DNA from: Liolophura sinensis
Taxonomy: Eukaryota > Mollusca > Polyplacophora > Chitonida > Chitonidae
NCBI RefSeq assembly: GCF_032854445.1
Contig: NC_088295.1
Coordinates: 48,845,385 to 48,909,384, forward strand
Direction: 5' to 3'
DNA: 64,000 bases
In this document: piece after piece, positions 1-14,000 of the stretch
Layout of the letters: the number at the start of each line of letters is the position of its first letter
Position numbering within the stretch: the stretch's first letter is position 1
The notes under the pieces: model-generated
Databases searched by the model: none
The model's input: the letters and a program-made list of their open reading frames with translations, nothing else
What the model was told of the DNA's origin: nothing
Made by a program: the position numbers and the translations under genes

Positions 1-118
1 GTCTATGTATTTCTCCACAAAGTGGGGCTGGGAAGTACACATAAATTATTATATTATGTACGTATACATGTAATTAATGGTAACATTAGTCTGACTGCGG
101 CCATACTTGCCATAAATG

Positions 119-387
119 ATTTATTTCTTTATTTGATTGGTGTTTTACGCCGTACTCAAGAACATTTCACTTATACAACGACAGTCAGCATTATGGTGGG
201 AGGAAACTGGACAGAGCCCTGGGGAAACCCATGAGCATCCGCAGGTTGCTGACAGACCTTCCCACGTACGGCCGGAGAGGAAGCCAGCATGAGCTGGACT
301 GGAACTCACAGTGACTGCATTGGTGAGAGACTCCTGGGTCATTACGCTGTGCTAGCACACTACCCAACTGAGCCACGGAGGCCCCCG
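119..387 (-). repeat. tRNA-derived SINE, near full length
   Basis: Reads on the minus strand from a tRNA-like head (at 387) to an A/T-rich tail (at 119). The body carries the family signature TTGAGTACGGCGTAAAA in diverged form. It lies in the DOP1 intron just upstream of the first exon in the window. Confidence 0.85.
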
Positions 388-460
388 CCATAAGTGAAAT
401 ATCCTTAATAGTTTCAAGGGTTTAGTTTTTGTAACAAGTGATTGGCTGTATGTGTTTCAG

Positions 461-3400
461 AGCGTCTGTCAGAGAGTCTGCGTCTCCCGCAGGTGCCCAG
501 TGTGATGTCACAGGTGTTCCTCTGCTTCAGGGTGCTCATACTTAGGATGTCCCCCCAGCACCTCACCTCCCTCTGGCCTACCATCATAACAGAGATGGTG
601 AGTCTGTATAAAAGGCTAACATGTGTTCTCAAAACTTTAGTGAAAAACTTAAAGTTTTGCCCATGACTGTGGTGCCTGATTTTCGCCTGATCGAATCATC
701 TTAGAAGGATGTTTTGAGGTTGTTTGGACGGTAGGATAATACTCGACTGAAAAAAATGTACATGTAAGCATCAAAATATAATATGTTATGGCATTTATTT
801 GCCTTTTAAAAATACTTTTTTTGGAGTTATTTTGGATCATTTACCACAAATGATAAGAAGGTGAACCTATGATTACTGATGTCGAAAGACTGGATTGGGA
901 AATTGAAAATAGTGGAAGTTTGTGCGAAAGTACCAAAAGTTCTTTGATTAATCTAGTTAAGTCTAACATAGTCCTTTAGACTGACCCAGTGTGCCATTAT
1001 AAAGTTTTGACCTTCATTATTGCTCAAATTTAAAAAAAATCAGTGCTCTTGATCATTCAGACCCTCCTTCAGAATTTTTTTTTGTTTTTTTGTGACTTTC
1101 TCAGTTGCATTATGAAGATTATTAGAGCCGTGCTGAAAGACAAAAAATGATTGGATGAATGAATTGAGGAATTAGATCAGGTATATTTCACACAATGTAA
1201 GTAAGTGGTTTCAACTTGTTTCGTATATTAACTTATTTTGATGCCATACACACCTACATTCTACTTCATATGTGATGTGGTTGGAAATCTTAATCGGTAA
1301 ATTATGTTTCATTTTAGGTGCAGGTGTTCTTACAGATTGAGCAAGAACTGTCTACAGAGACTGACGAGTTTAAGTAAGTTCATAAAATCACAGATTACAG
1401 CATTTCATCGAAAGTCTTTTCTGCTGGAGTTTTTTTGTTATACTCTGAAACACTCTGCCTCTTTGTGCAAATTCAGATTTCACCATGTCATGGCTTATAC
1501 ACATTTGTTTATTACATGTGCATACCTTAACTGAAGATATGGTCTGTGATGTCTGTTTAAAAGAGGTTTATGAATTTAAGCCAGTGGAGATGCATCTCTG
1601 CATAAGATTAGAAAGTAACTCATCCATTGATTGTTCACCTCTCTCTCTCTTCTCTTCCTCATGTCTCCCCGAAGAGCTTTGCCACTTGTTGGGATTGAGG
1701 CATCTTGTTTGCTGATCCATCATTATAGCCTTGCAGTCATCACATGATGATATGTTCTGCAATGTGACTGGGTGCTGAATTCAATTATTATTCATGAGTG
1801 ATTTACCGGATGAATATGTGTCAATTAAAATAGGAAAAGCACACCCATCATATGTGCCTTGTAATGGGATTGGATTGTGCAAATAGTGCTATGTCAGCTT
1901 GTTAAAGAAAAAAAAATGGAAATCATTAATTCCAAGCCTGGCCCTCTGTGCTTGTGTGAAAGATTAGAAATTGGCTTTTGCTTAAATTCCAAAGATGCGG
2001 GAAAATGTCTCATCTGTTGGTTGCACAATTGTCAAGGCTAACAGTGGCATCAGTTATCAGAATATCATGACCACACCTTGTTACCTTAACACCTCGAAAG
2101 TATAAGTTTTCTTTCCACAACCAGATATTTGATTACACAGCATGTGAACCCAAAAAACCAATTTCCTTGTCTTCCAAGCTGATATGTTTTATCTTAAATA
2201 CTGTAGCTAGATTCCTGTTCTTACCAGAGGAATAAAGAAAAGCTGGAAGTTCATCGTGAAGTCATTTATTGAGAAAACTTGAGGTTGAATTAAGTTAACC
2301 TAATGTTTTGAAAGTGCAATTCTGTTTTCATGTCCATGAATTTAAAACATGTATCAGCAAACCCAGTATTAACTGTGTGGTAAACTGCAAATGAGTTGCA
2401 GTTGTGTTGGTACAAAAAATTGTTTCTTTGATAAATATATAAAAAAAAAGAAAGGATGCACCTATTATTTTAGATTAGATCAAATAATTGTATTTACCTT
2501 TTACACAATTCCTTCACATTTGCTTTTCATAAACACTATAAATTCTACATGTACCAGTCTGATATTTTCTCAAGGATAATAATTTGTGCTATTCTTGGTA
2601 AATAGAGAAAATTTGATCTGATTTAATAGCAAATGTGGATTTTATTTTGCCCAAAATCTTTGGTATAACCTTAGTGCTCAGCTTTGGCAACATATTTAGG
2701 CTGGTGAAATTGTTCTCTGTCACTAATCTTTATTTTTCATCACTCACTTTCTGTATCACCTGTGTAAAGAGAGCCACAAAGGTATCACAGTTTGAATATT
2801 ACTTTTATCAGGTAGTGTTAAGTGTAGATGTTTTAGTATTACCTATATTCCTATACAAATGGGGTAGTCCTTAGATGATGGATGTGGTGTATATATAATA
2901 CATTGTACACGTAGGTGGTGGGGATACACTATTCAACTCTATCTATCTCTGTGATAGACTGCAGATGAGAGAATTGGATTAGATATAAATTTATACACTA
3001 TTTTATAGGACATGAAACATATAACTAGTTCTTTTGAGTGTTCAAACAGATTAACTGTAGATTGTGTCCATGCAGGAAGTTGCCGAGTTAATATCATTCA
3101 TGCTGTACAGAAGAATTTTGTAGTTATACAGTAATAGATATTGGACATTTTGAACAACAATCATTAAGCCTGTAAGCTGTGTTTCATAGTCTGAGAGCAC
3201 TATGTGGCATTGACAGGAAAGCGATAGTGCCGACATGAAGGGGGACATACATACATACATGTAGGCAGTAAGCAAAATATGGATGCCTGGATAAATCCTC
3301 TTGGACAATGTGGTAACAGTCTTGTTATAAAAGCACTTTTTGGAATGACAAGAAACATTCTCTTCTCACATGGTTACTTTGTACATTCTACATTCTACAT

Positions 3401-6400
3401 TCACTGTAACTATTGCTTTTGCGGTTTATCGGGAAAACTTTGTTGTTCCTTACATTTTGGTTGGTTGCATATATATATATATATGATTTTATCTTTCCAC
3501 TTTTTCAAATCAGTTTTCTGCTAAAGACCAGGTCCAGGTTTGTTGGCCATACCTCCCTAGTTCAGCCATTACTCCTCTCACTCTGCTTAGCTTCACTTCT
3601 CTTTGCTTATTTATCGTATTCATTGTTCCTGTGGATTTAAAATAGCCTGCAGTTTTGTTCATTTGTGAGGTTAGCCTTTATTGCTAATATTCACATGGTT
3701 ACATGTAGGTGTGAACTTTATTGTGTGAAAATGTGAAGATTTGTCATTCTCTGCGTCTTTGTTTGACTACGTTTTGTGTGGTGTAATATTTTATGATGTT
3801 TTAATATTGTATGATGTGTGATGTAAAATATAGCAGGAACGTGTTCGAGGATGTTCGAAGATTCTGTCGGTACGTTCTAACGTCAGTTTTTAATAGTCGC
3901 CCTTAGATTGTCCTGAACTTTGAATACTTTATATCATAAGACATTTAAATTTGAAAACTAACTACTTACTAATTGTGATCCAAATTGAATTCTGCAAACC
4001 TCATACAGCTTTCCCTATACTGGCTTCTAGTATGCAGTGAGATAATGGAGCTGTTTAAAGTTTAAAATAGTGCAAGAATAATACACACATCAGTGGACTT
4101 TTAGTGCACATGTACTCTAATTCTTCAACCTTTTCAACTCCCTGAGCAAACAATATTTTCAGAAATATTCTGAGAGAACTAAGAGGTGTAGAGAAACAAG
4201 TTTCTCTGTTTTTCAAGGTTTGCATCTTTATTCACACAAGCAAATCATTTTTAGTGCCATTCTCATAATAATTGCATGCATAAATTCTACTGAAAAAAAA
4301 TGCTTTAGTGGTTCAAAAGGTTAAAGTGTGTCAGCAACCTGGAGATGGTCATGGGTTTCCAATCGGGGAACTGCCTTGTTTCCTACCATCATAATACTGG
4401 CTGTATATGTCAAAAAACAAGAATAAATAAATAGATAAAATGTACAAATAGTTTAGGCTGTTGTTACAGTTCTGCAGCGGATTGCTTGATACCAGGTTAC
4501 AGAAGACATTATTAGCATAGATCTACAGGAATAGTTCTTTAAATGTAGTTCTCCAGTCATGCATGGCATGGTTAAAGGAGAACATGCATGGCATGTTTAC
4601 AGGAGAAGAAAATTTAAATATTAGTCAAATACCATTGAAAAGAGTATGCTTTTCCTCGCAGGTGCATGCCATAAAAAAAATTTTAATATGTTCATAAATT
4701 GTAAATAAACTCGGCCCCAAAATCCGCTGTAGGCGACTCCATTTTGCTTAAGAACTAGTCCTGAAGTCTTCTGTGTTAGGAGGACAATTGCCGTCGGAAA
4801 CTGCCTAAGTGCAGTTTGTACATTTCCGGTAGAACTCTTCTTCCCAGAAGGTAGCGAACCGTACAGTTCGTTTTCCGTTTGATGATCGGGAAACTGGAAT
4901 GTTGGACATAGGTTGCGAGTTTAAGTGAACAAGCTGGCAGTTTTAACGACACTCATTGGCTGAGAGGCAACACACCTCCAGCAAAAATTACAGGGTGTTA
5001 AAGATGGAGGACGCGATTGACTCAGCGATTTATGCCAGCTTTGCCGTTTTCAGGCTTTACGTGTAAGGCGAGGAAAAATGGCAAAATTATGCAGCAGGCA
5101 GCACCAGATAGAAAAAAACGTGCTCTTTTCAGCCTATAGTGTCGTGTTTTTAAGTTTTCTTCTCCTTTAACAGCATCAGTATGTGAATGTGGTGGGTTTC
5201 TTCACCATGGCATCAGGGTTTCATGAGCCCACGTTAGACATAACCCTTTTAACTGCCTGTGTATGTCCTTATTAATTATGGTTGTATTAATACATCTACT
5301 TGTGCATATATGAAATCATCATATTTGCAAAAGACTTATGCTGGCTTTCTCTCCTGCCATCCATGAGGAGGCCTGCCAGCAACCTGTGGATGGCCCTGGG
5401 TTCCCTCGGCCTCTGCCATAATGCTGGCCACTGTCTTATAAGTGAAATATTCCTTGAGGACAGTGTAAAACGCCAATCAAATAAATAAATATTTGAAAAA
5501 GATACATATGATTAGAAGGGGTTTTAGACCATATAACATCCCACACAGCTGAAATGTCAAAAATTCACCAATAATTGTTTCTTATCTAAGCGTCTCTCTG
5601 ACGCTGTAGCTATGATTCTATGGATTTGGCACCTACATGTAGACCATGTTTATAATTACCACATGCTATATATATCAACTCACTTTGATGCACATACAGG
5701 GACCTCTTCACTACTCATGCTCATGAATTATCAACTGTTTACATGCTTTAACAGTGTTCATAATTCACATGCATGAATATAGTTATAAGACACCATATAG
5801 GCTGGTGCAGCCACTCTGTGCATTCTGTCTTATGATTGGGTTATTTCAGTCATGTGATAAGACGGCGATAACACAGCTACCTGGCATGTCAAACAAACAC
5901 ACACATTCCTCTCTGGATTCAGCTGTGAATGCATGGTGTATAAAGAGTACAAGTATTTACAGAAAATGAGCTCCGGTTATTTTCCTTTTCTCACCACAAA
6001 GTCGATAATAGTGTTTTAGATTAATTTAATTCGTGTTTGATACATGGTGTTATTTTGTCGTAAGAAACATGCATGTGTTGCGATTTGAACTGTGATCTCT
6101 GATCTATGTCTATTGTTCCATATTTATTGAGTTTGTATCAAGACAAATTTGTCATGTCTACATACATGTGAAAAATTTATCTTGGCTGTGTTACATAGAT
6201 GATAGTAACAGCTTGATATTCCCACTTTCAGTAGACGATGACCAATGCCGTACATATATACGTGAACATTGTTTTATTTATTTATTTGTTTATTTGATTG
6301 GTGTTTTATGTCATGCTCAAGAATATTTCACTTATACGATGGTGGCCAGTATTATGGTTGGAGGAAACGGAGCAGTCTGGCGTGAACCCACAACCATTTG

Positions 6401-9400
6401 CAGGTTGATGCCACACCTCTCCATGAACGGCCATAGAGGAAGCCAGCATGAGCTGGATTTGAACTCACAATGACCGCATTGGTGGGAGGCTCATGGGTCA
6501 ACCCCCGTCAGCCACGGAGGTTCCAAACATATTTTTAGAGTGCAGTACTATGTTAACCACCAATCAGATAAATACAAAGCATGGTTAGGTATAAGTGCTA
6601 ACTTTTTACTACTGCATGAACGTGTACAAGCAGCTGTGTACACCATTCAGTAGGTGTAGGCGGGTCGGTCCAAACTTTAACATCCAAGCCTTTAACATGG
6701 GTCATTTACTCTCCAAGAGCACTTAGTTCAAGGCAACATTCTCTTTCTAGCAGATGTCCTGGCTGTTGCAAATTTGCACTTGTTCTATTGTAAAAGTAAT
6801 GACATCATGACAAGAATTATATCTGTTGTTGCCTTTTTACATGTTTTATTTTTAATATGTTACTAAGTAAAATAGGGTGGACCTGATTGCCTGAATATCG
6901 GTAGCTAAGATGGTAACTGCAAAAATAGTGACAGTAGTTTTGATTATTTATAATATCTTTATAATAACGTCACCAAAAAAGGGGATTTGGTTTGGTTTGT
7001 TTTTGGTGTTAGAGTAAAAATATCAAACAACTCTTTCTGCATGCCACACTTCTCAGTGTCCCAGAATACTGGCCTTGTTCATTGCGATAAATTGTCTTTC
7101 AGCATCTTTTGAAACAGTCACATAAACAGAACAGATTTACCTACAATGCGTACATGATGACAGCTTTACATGTATATTAAAGATCTGAGGTCAGGTGCTC
7201 ATTCTGATTTTGTTTCAAACGTACAAGTATAAATGTCTTTTAAACTAGTCCCAGGTCTTGATTATCTGCATTATTCTCTGACAAATTGTCAGTTATCAGA
7301 GTTGAACCCATGACTCCCGTAGCTTCCACTGTGCTTATCTCTACATCCAAATACATGTATATCTATAAACATGTCAGTGAAGGGGTTCATGTACTTGCAG
7401 GGCTCAGTTACAGAGGATAGCAGCCCTGGATTCCACCTGGGCACACCTGGGTAATGGCCTTAACGCCCACAATAACCCCGCCTGGTTACAGCTGTACCTG
7501 AGTGCCTGTAAGCTGCTGGACCTGGCCCTGGCTCTGCCTGCTGATGTTATCCCACAGTTCCAACTGTAAGTCAGCAGTTATTTGGAAAATTAAGACTTGG
7601 TTCTCACAAAACTTGTTGTGCCCAGTGGGTGTATGAAAACATGGCCACCGGTGAAGTTAAAACGTGTTCAGCTCTCCTGCTCACCACTGGTATGCAATGT
7701 AATGAGAAAACTCAAGTCGCTGGGCTCAGTGCACTCAACTGCTGTCCATGGGCAGAGACAAAATTTAAACCAGATATAACTAAATGTACATTTTCAGGCT
7801 GTTATCAAATGGATCTGATGTGACTCCTGCATTTGAACCCTAAGGGGCATTGTTACATGAAGTTAAAATGAATTATGTATATCTTTGACAGTTGAAACGT
7901 GAGGCCACATATTTGTATGCAACTCTCAAATTTTTGGTTGTAGCTTTCGGTCAGATTTTGAGATTTGTTTGATACCTGAGGAAGGGTCGTGGTTAAAACT
8001 GACCAGGGTAATGTATGTGAGTAAGGTCATGAAAAGCAATCAGAAATGTGATGTAATGTTACCCTGTAGGTACCGCTGGGCATTCATCGGCGAGGACTGT
8101 AGTGATGAGGATGGCAGTAAGAAGGAAAATGCCTGGACCAAGCCTACCTTTGTCCCACACATTGTTCGTGTGTCAAGGCTTCTCAACACTAAGGTAATAA
8201 TGTACAGGGTGACTACCACCTGTGGGATGTTATAGGTATCATTCACTAGTAACATGCCTGGGGCCCCCCGTAGTCAAGGTGATTAGTGTGCAGTGACCCA
8301 GGAGCCTCTCACCAATGCGGTAGCTGTGAATTCTAGTCCAGCACATGCTGGCTTCCTCTCCAACCATACTCATTGGTTCCTCTGGGCTCTGCCATGTCTT
8401 CACACACCATAAAGCTGGCTACCATCATATAAGTGGAATATTCTTCAGTGTGGCATAAAACACGAATCAAATACATAAATTACCATTAGTATGGTGGGAA
8501 TGAAGGGTACATGAACTGTTCTTGTTGAATGGTGAAACAGTCAAGCAAACCTCTCAACAAAATCTGAGGCACATATGCATGAGGAGAGTTTCCATGGAAT
8601 TTCCATTGAAAATCAGTTTTTATACTAAAGTATTATCTTAAAGAGAAGTTTGTAAAGTACAGTAAAGATACACAATAGCCTTTATGATTTTGCACAGGGG
8701 CCAGTTTCACAAATTGATTTTTTGTGTTTAAACTGAATACGTGGAATATGTAATCTGAAATATACTGTTGAAGTTATGCATTCTCTGTACGCATTAATTT
8801 AACAACATTTTAACCACAGATTATTTGATTGGGAATTTAACCCAAAATGGCTTAGTGAAAAAAGTCTTGTGTCTTGATCAGGACCTAATAGCTCCAGAAC
8901 CCCAGCCTTTGGCATCTTGGTGATTTTCACTTCTTTAGTTGAGATTAGGTTCATAGCTTTGCTACTACCATGTCATGTCTGTATTGAAAGCTCAGTCCAA
9001 CAGATACACAGCATTTGACTAGAGTTGAATCTTGTAGCTGCTCTTTATACAGGCTTGCTTATTTGTGGGTGAATTTTTAATTAATCAGCTTAATTAAGGC
9101 GCTAGAAGTGCTTAAGCCTCACTTGAAGACAGATTGATTTTATATTTGTCTTTACATGTATTTTCAGCTATTTAGTCATAGAAATAAAATAACCTGAACC
9201 TTGGGCTACGCACAATAAATATTCATGAAAACAAAATAAATATACCAGAAAACAGAGTAAATATACCTGGAAACATAATAAATATACCTGGAAACAGAAT
9301 AAATATACCTGGAAACAGAATATATGCATGGCTGTAGTGGAGAAGGGGAAAAAAAAACAAGAAAAAACAACATTATCTGAGCACAAAATCCTGGATATTG

Positions 9401-9773
9401 GTTAAATGTTTTGCCTGTGTACTGCTAATGTTAGCACATTTATGTCTCTCCCCTCACCCAGGTGCCCAGAGATTGTGGTGTTCTTCAGAAGTTGCCCGGT
9501 AGCCCCCTCTTGACTATGACATACCTGCGCTCCCTGGTGGAACTCCAGCCCTTCTTCAACACCTTGGCTTCACTCCAAGAGCAGGAAACCACCCACAAGA
9601 AGAAGACCCATCTGGACGTGAGTGGGGCTCTGTCAAAGTCACGCTCCGTGCCTGAGTTTAGCCAGCTGTCCCGTGCCTCAGAGCTCCTTTACTCCACACA
9701 GTACCGCTCCTCACACCAGCTCATAGAGGCTTCCGTGGAAAGAGACTTTCTGGAGTTCCTTCCAGCCTCCTGA
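461..9773 (+). CDS. DOP1: DOP1 (Dopey) family protein, last five coding exons
   Basis: C-terminal part of a Dopey/DOP1 protein, a large conserved cytosolic protein acting in Golgi/endosome membrane traffic together with MON2. Exons by splice sites and frame: 461-597, 1318-1373, 7401-7565, 8070-8193 and 9462-9773 (TGA stop). Junction phases agree throughout. Recognisable family stretches are RMSPQHLTSLWP in the first exon, VQVFLQIEQEL in the second, NPAWLQLYLSACKLLDLALALP in parts across the third, and YRWAFIGED opening the fourth. The last exon encodes a leucine-rich run (LTMTYLRSLVELQPFF) and ends DFLEFLPAS. The 5' part of the gene lies outside the window. Introns hold several SINEs, one MITE-like element and a short minisatellite; the 6-kb intron between the second and third exons is the largest. 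AATAAA motifs at 10041 and 10285 are candidate polyadenylation signals. Exon assignment is firm. The family name rests on recalled sequence. Confidence 0.85.
4326..4440 (+). repeat. SINE, degenerate 3' fragment
   Basis: Decayed match to the SINE body (CAGCAACCTG, then GATGGTCATGGGTTTCC) followed by an AATAAATAAATAGATAAA tail. The tRNA-like head is missing. Lies in a DOP1 intron. Confidence 0.55.
4598..5169. mobile_element. MITE-like element with terminal inverted repeats (copy 1)
   Basis: A segment of about 570 bp bounded by GGAGAAGAAAA at the left and TTTTCTTCTCC at the right. The inverted termini extend imperfectly for about 50 bp, and both arms include GAAAAGAG followed by a T-rich run. 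A related copy with a large internal deletion lies at 54985-55332. There is no coding capacity. The shared interior includes AAAATCCGCTGT and GGACGCGAT. It lies in a DOP1 intron. The class of DNA transposon is not identifiable by eye, and no target-site duplication was resolved. Confidence 0.65.
5337..5491 (+). repeat. SINE, 5'-truncated
   Basis: Plus-oriented body from TGCTGGCTTTCTCTCCTG to the CAATCAAATAAATAAATA tail. The head is missing and substitutions are frequent. Intronic in DOP1. Confidence 0.75.
6269..6525 (-). repeat. SINE, near full length
   Basis: Minus-oriented copy running from a TTTATTTATTTG tail end through the body to a partly deleted tRNA-like head (CAGCCACGGAGG). Intronic in DOP1. 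Confidence 0.8.
8259..8482 (+). repeat. SINE, near full length, diverged
   Basis: Plus-oriented copy that begins with a damaged head, contains AGTGACCCAGGAGCCTCTC and CATGCTGGCTTCCTCTCC, and ends AATCAAATACATAAAT. It starts 66 bp after the 8070-8193 exon of DOP1. Confidence 0.8.
9205..9325. repeat. Short minisatellite, about 21-22 bp unit
   Basis: About five tandem copies of a unit close to AATAAATATACCTGGAAACAG. Located in the last DOP1 intron, about 140 bp before the terminal exon. Confidence 0.8.
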
Positions 9774-12080
9774 AGACTCGATTGAGCCGATATCACTGAG
9801 TTACACAGATGCACAGCGATGGAGAGCTGATATTGATCAGTTCTGTGGTGGAACGGCTGTGTTATTAAGCTCACTGTCATACAAGTGATTTGATGGGCTC
9901 AGTGCTAGAACAGTGCTGCTCAGAAGCTCGGAGTCTAAATTACATGGGAAAAGGTCTGCTAACTGCAGCAAAGGTACATCAGAGTGCAATACTGTCAATG
10001 GCCTGAAATGTCACCCCAAATTTTTGCCTTCTCAGAGGCAAATAAATGATATAAAATATTACTCTGTTGAAACTTACATTTTTCTTTTAGGAGACAACCT
10101 TACCTTCCAAACAAACTTTGAAACACATTTCTAAAATCAATAGAACTCTAAGAGTAAAACAGAATGAGTAATTTATTTGTCATGTTCAAAATGTTAGGTT
10201 AAATACAGTATAGTTTTGTGACTAAAAACAGCTGTATCTTTGAGCTCACAGTCACACAGTTTGTTAGATGTACAGTTAAAACCAAATAAAAAAAAACAGG
10301 GGTAGCTGACTTTAGACATGAATTGGATAAGCTTTGGTGATGGCAGCAAGATTCAGCATCCATGTAAACTACATAAGCTCCAAATCATAGTATGACTAAA
10401 TGGTGAAACTCAACAACACTTGACAACAACTACAGGGAACAAGCTCACTTTGATGAACACGGAGTACAGTATATGTATGCCGATGTCATCACATTTCTGT
10501 TGTTTCATAGTAAAACATGCATGCAGGAGACGATACAACATGTACATTTTTGACTAGTATTCAACGTTTGCCATCTGTGGTTGGGCATTTTTCTTTCCAG
10601 CAATATTAGGATTACAGGGAGTTGTGATAATTAGGGATATGTTTATGTGAATTCTAATTGCTGATAGTGTCATAAAGCATGTCTTGCGTCTACAGAAGCT
10701 GATAAGTTCTCTGGAAGACATTTGTGGCTTAGAAATTGAGTCTTGACTGGTTGATCGACTGGATGTAGTTGGTTATATTTTGTGATATACATGTATATGT
10801 ATATGTGGCGTTAAAAAATATTTAAGCTTTGCTTATACATATGATCCTTGTTTTCAGTCTGTGAGAAGTCAGGGAAAACAGAAAGGACAGTATTTATAGC
10901 TTGATTGGTTTATATTTAACTTGTTTGCACTGAAAACAGACTTCAGCGCAATACGTACTAAATCAGTATTTTTCTGCAAGTCTGTAAGAGCATAAATGTC
11001 ATCGAATCTTATGGTTGGTTGATTTGTATAGACAGTGTGACTTGTTTGGATTATGGGTTTAAAGAGATTTAACATCTTGCACTTGGATGAAGAGTATTTT
11101 CATGTCTGTGAAAAGTAAAACGGAAGAAGAAAAAAAAAGTTCATTACTATTAACAAAATGTTCAACGGAAATTCTATCATAAACTAATCTGACTGGATCT
11201 GACTGATTCCGCAAATATTACAATGAACTTGAATTTGATAGATACGTTTCAAAGGCTTGCTAGTACATTTATGCGATGTAGAGGAGAAATTATGAAAAGT
11301 CATTCAAATGACCTGATTTATCTATGTAAAATGTTTCTACCCATTGATAATGGAGTATCTCAGACTCTGAAGGAAGCTAATTGTCAATACATTGCTACAG
11401 GGCTGCTCATTTTGCTTGAAACAATGGTAATTAGTTTCTTGAAAGTCCATGAAATACTTTTTCATTCACAAACGGGAACCCAGTAGTTTTTATAAGCATT
11501 TGTTAGTCTTGGCCATTGGGCTGGGGCAATTTATGAATTTGTTGTAGACCCACGCACATGTACCTTGACATCCTGTGAGGTATCTACGTGTATATTTACA
11601 TGTTTGAGAACAAATTATAACGTGTGATACAAGATTGTAACTATCTGTTCAGATGTTATAAGACATATTTATGTAACTGCCAGTACGGTACTGTATTCTT
11701 TATGAAATGTTTTTTTTTCTCTGTTGGTGCCATCTCTGTTCATGTTGATTTACATGAAGGTTGCATGTGGCCATCCTGATATCGTGCGAACGGATATGAG
11801 GAAGGGAGGGAGGGAGGGAAGGAGAAGGGCCCCTTTCTTAGATTCCATTGCCAGAAAACAATTTTGTTTATAGCCAGGTCAATATCATCTCCAAATATTG
11901 TCAGATTTTGATAAAATTTTCTATTAATGTTTATTGTATGGAACTTCAGATGAAGTTGGAAAAGCAGCCCGATCTATACAAAAGTTTTGCATAATTAATG
12001 ATTTCTGTGATTTCAATTGGTGGTTGCTGTAACAAGTCAGGTTAAAAAAAAATAGCTAGAGTTGTGCATTTTTATCGAGT
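9774..12080. other. DOP1 3' flank and intergenic DNA
   Basis: AT-rich. The first part is probably DOP1 3' UTR, with AATAAA at 10041 and 10285. A GGGAGGGAGGGAGGGAAGG purine run lies near 11805. No exon-like segment was recognised on either strand. Confidence 0.5.
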
Positions 12081-12238
12081 TCTAGGTGAGGTGTAAAATA
12101 AGAGGTGGGGCTCCAGGTGTGAAATAAGAGGTGGAGTTCCAGGTGTGAAATAAGAGGTGGAGTTCCAAGTGTGAAATAAGGTGGAGTTCCAGGTGTGAAA
12201 TGAGAGGTGGAGCTCCAGGTGTGAAATAAGAGGTGCAG
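12081..12238. repeat. Minisatellite, 26-bp unit, about six copies
   Basis: Tandem units of the form AGGTGTGAAATAAGAGGTGG followed by AGTTCC or GGCTCC, with one unit shortened by 4 bp. Intergenic. Confidence 0.9.
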
Positions 12239-13654
12239 AAGAAATTTTAAGTGTGAAGACTTGTTTCAGGTGCAGTGTATATCTTTTAGGTGTTGATTTT
12301 ATTATAATCTACACACACAGGATTTAATACTTGTTGAAGTTACCATGTTTGATGATACATATGTATTGTATTATCTAATATAAACAGCAAAAACAGGAAC
12401 GCGATGATGTACATGGATAAGCCATGTGTTTTATAATCATCTATTTTGTGATTCGAAGAAAAAAACTTGAGACCAGTATATTAAAGTTAAGGCAATGTAC
12501 AGAACATCTCCTCTAATACTCTTCCAGGCCTTAAAAATCTTCATGATTAAAACTGATCACAAGTTAATTTTTGCTGATAACATAGTAAACCGTTACAATT
12601 CAAAGTCTGTATTGTTTATTTTCTTGTATTTTCGTCTTTGGCAGTTTGCGGTCCACGATTCAGATTGATGGTTCCATTCGACTACTTACATATATATATT
12701 TATTTGGGTGCTTGAGGTAAATGTACAGAGAAAGAATTAAAAGTATGTTGATCGTCTGGAAAAAGGGAAGATTTATTAGACTTACATGATATGTTTTACA
12801 ATTTTACAAGCAGAGCAGAGGATAGGTATTCCTGCTTTAGTGATGTTTGAGTGCTTAAGACTGATTCATTGTTAACTTTGCGACAAACACAGCATGCTTA
12901 TTTGTGCCATTCGCTCTCTTGTTTGTTGATAATCTTACTAAATCTACATTGTATGTCGTAAACTCTGCGTGCTAGTAATATTTACGTGTGGTATGTGCAA
13001 TCTTGATCATGAATAATGGGAGTTGACGGCCAAGTGAAAGAAAACTAACAAAATGTGAACTAGATACATGTGTGTTGGGTTATAAGCTGGCAGCAGACTC
13101 TGTGTTGTATAGGTGTGGTAGATATAACGCTGCATGTTCATGTAAGTTTGGTCACCTTTCATGAAACCGCTGGTATGGAAGTTGACCCATATTTTTGCCT
13201 CAAGAAATTTCAAAATGGTTAACATTGGTATTGACTACATTCAGATTTCCTGTCGATTTGCAATTTTCACAAAATTATGAAACATTTTTTCTTCGAATCA
13301 AGCTGCCCCCCGCTCTTGATATGTACATGTATTCCACCACATAGTGTGTTAACTGTAAGGAGGTTTGTTGTTTTTCTCCTCCCAGGTGCAAATATTGTGT
13401 TTCTGTAAGGATATCCCTGTGAATATAATTCAATAGTTGTGTGAATATGAGATGTGAGATATCCCAATTGTCAAAAAATTAACTTATAAGCCTTGAGATA
13501 AATATCTATTTTTGATGGTAATGGGCTTAGAATTCGAAATAAATGATTATTCTGTTTCACAAACGAAGTTTGATGCGTACTATGTTTTTGTTAGTTTGTG
13601 TCTTGTCGTATAATGGTAATACCTAGGGAATTTGCAGACTCCTTGGCTATTGCT

Positions 13655-13830
13655 GTTGTTTGTATGTATGCTTAAGGTTTAACGTCCAACTTAACAATTT
13701 TTAGTCATATGACCACAGGGAGTCATCAGGTGTGTGTACATATATTTTATTCTTGTGATAGGGCGGGTCCATATCTGCCAAAGTGATGCCACCACTGAAG
13801 CATCATGCCGAAGAATGTCGCTGTTTGGTG
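13655..13830. repeat. Dispersed repeat fragment of another family
   Basis: Contains GGTTTAACGTCCAACTTAAC, AGTCATATGACCACAGGG and AAGCATCATGCCGAAG, a pattern I associate with a common mollusc dispersed repeat. Only one copy is seen here, so its boundaries are uncertain. Confidence 0.4.
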
Positions 13831-14000
13831 AAAACAATTGGTATATGACACTAGAATGGCACCGTTTTGCTTTGACGAAGTGCTTGTCTGCGTTTGACCA
13901 GTCACATATCCGTCAGTGAAAGTGAGCGGGATCTGACTTTCTCGTCTGGTAATCTGTCTGCATCAAGTTTTCAACGCAGGTGTTCTTTTATGTAATAGTC

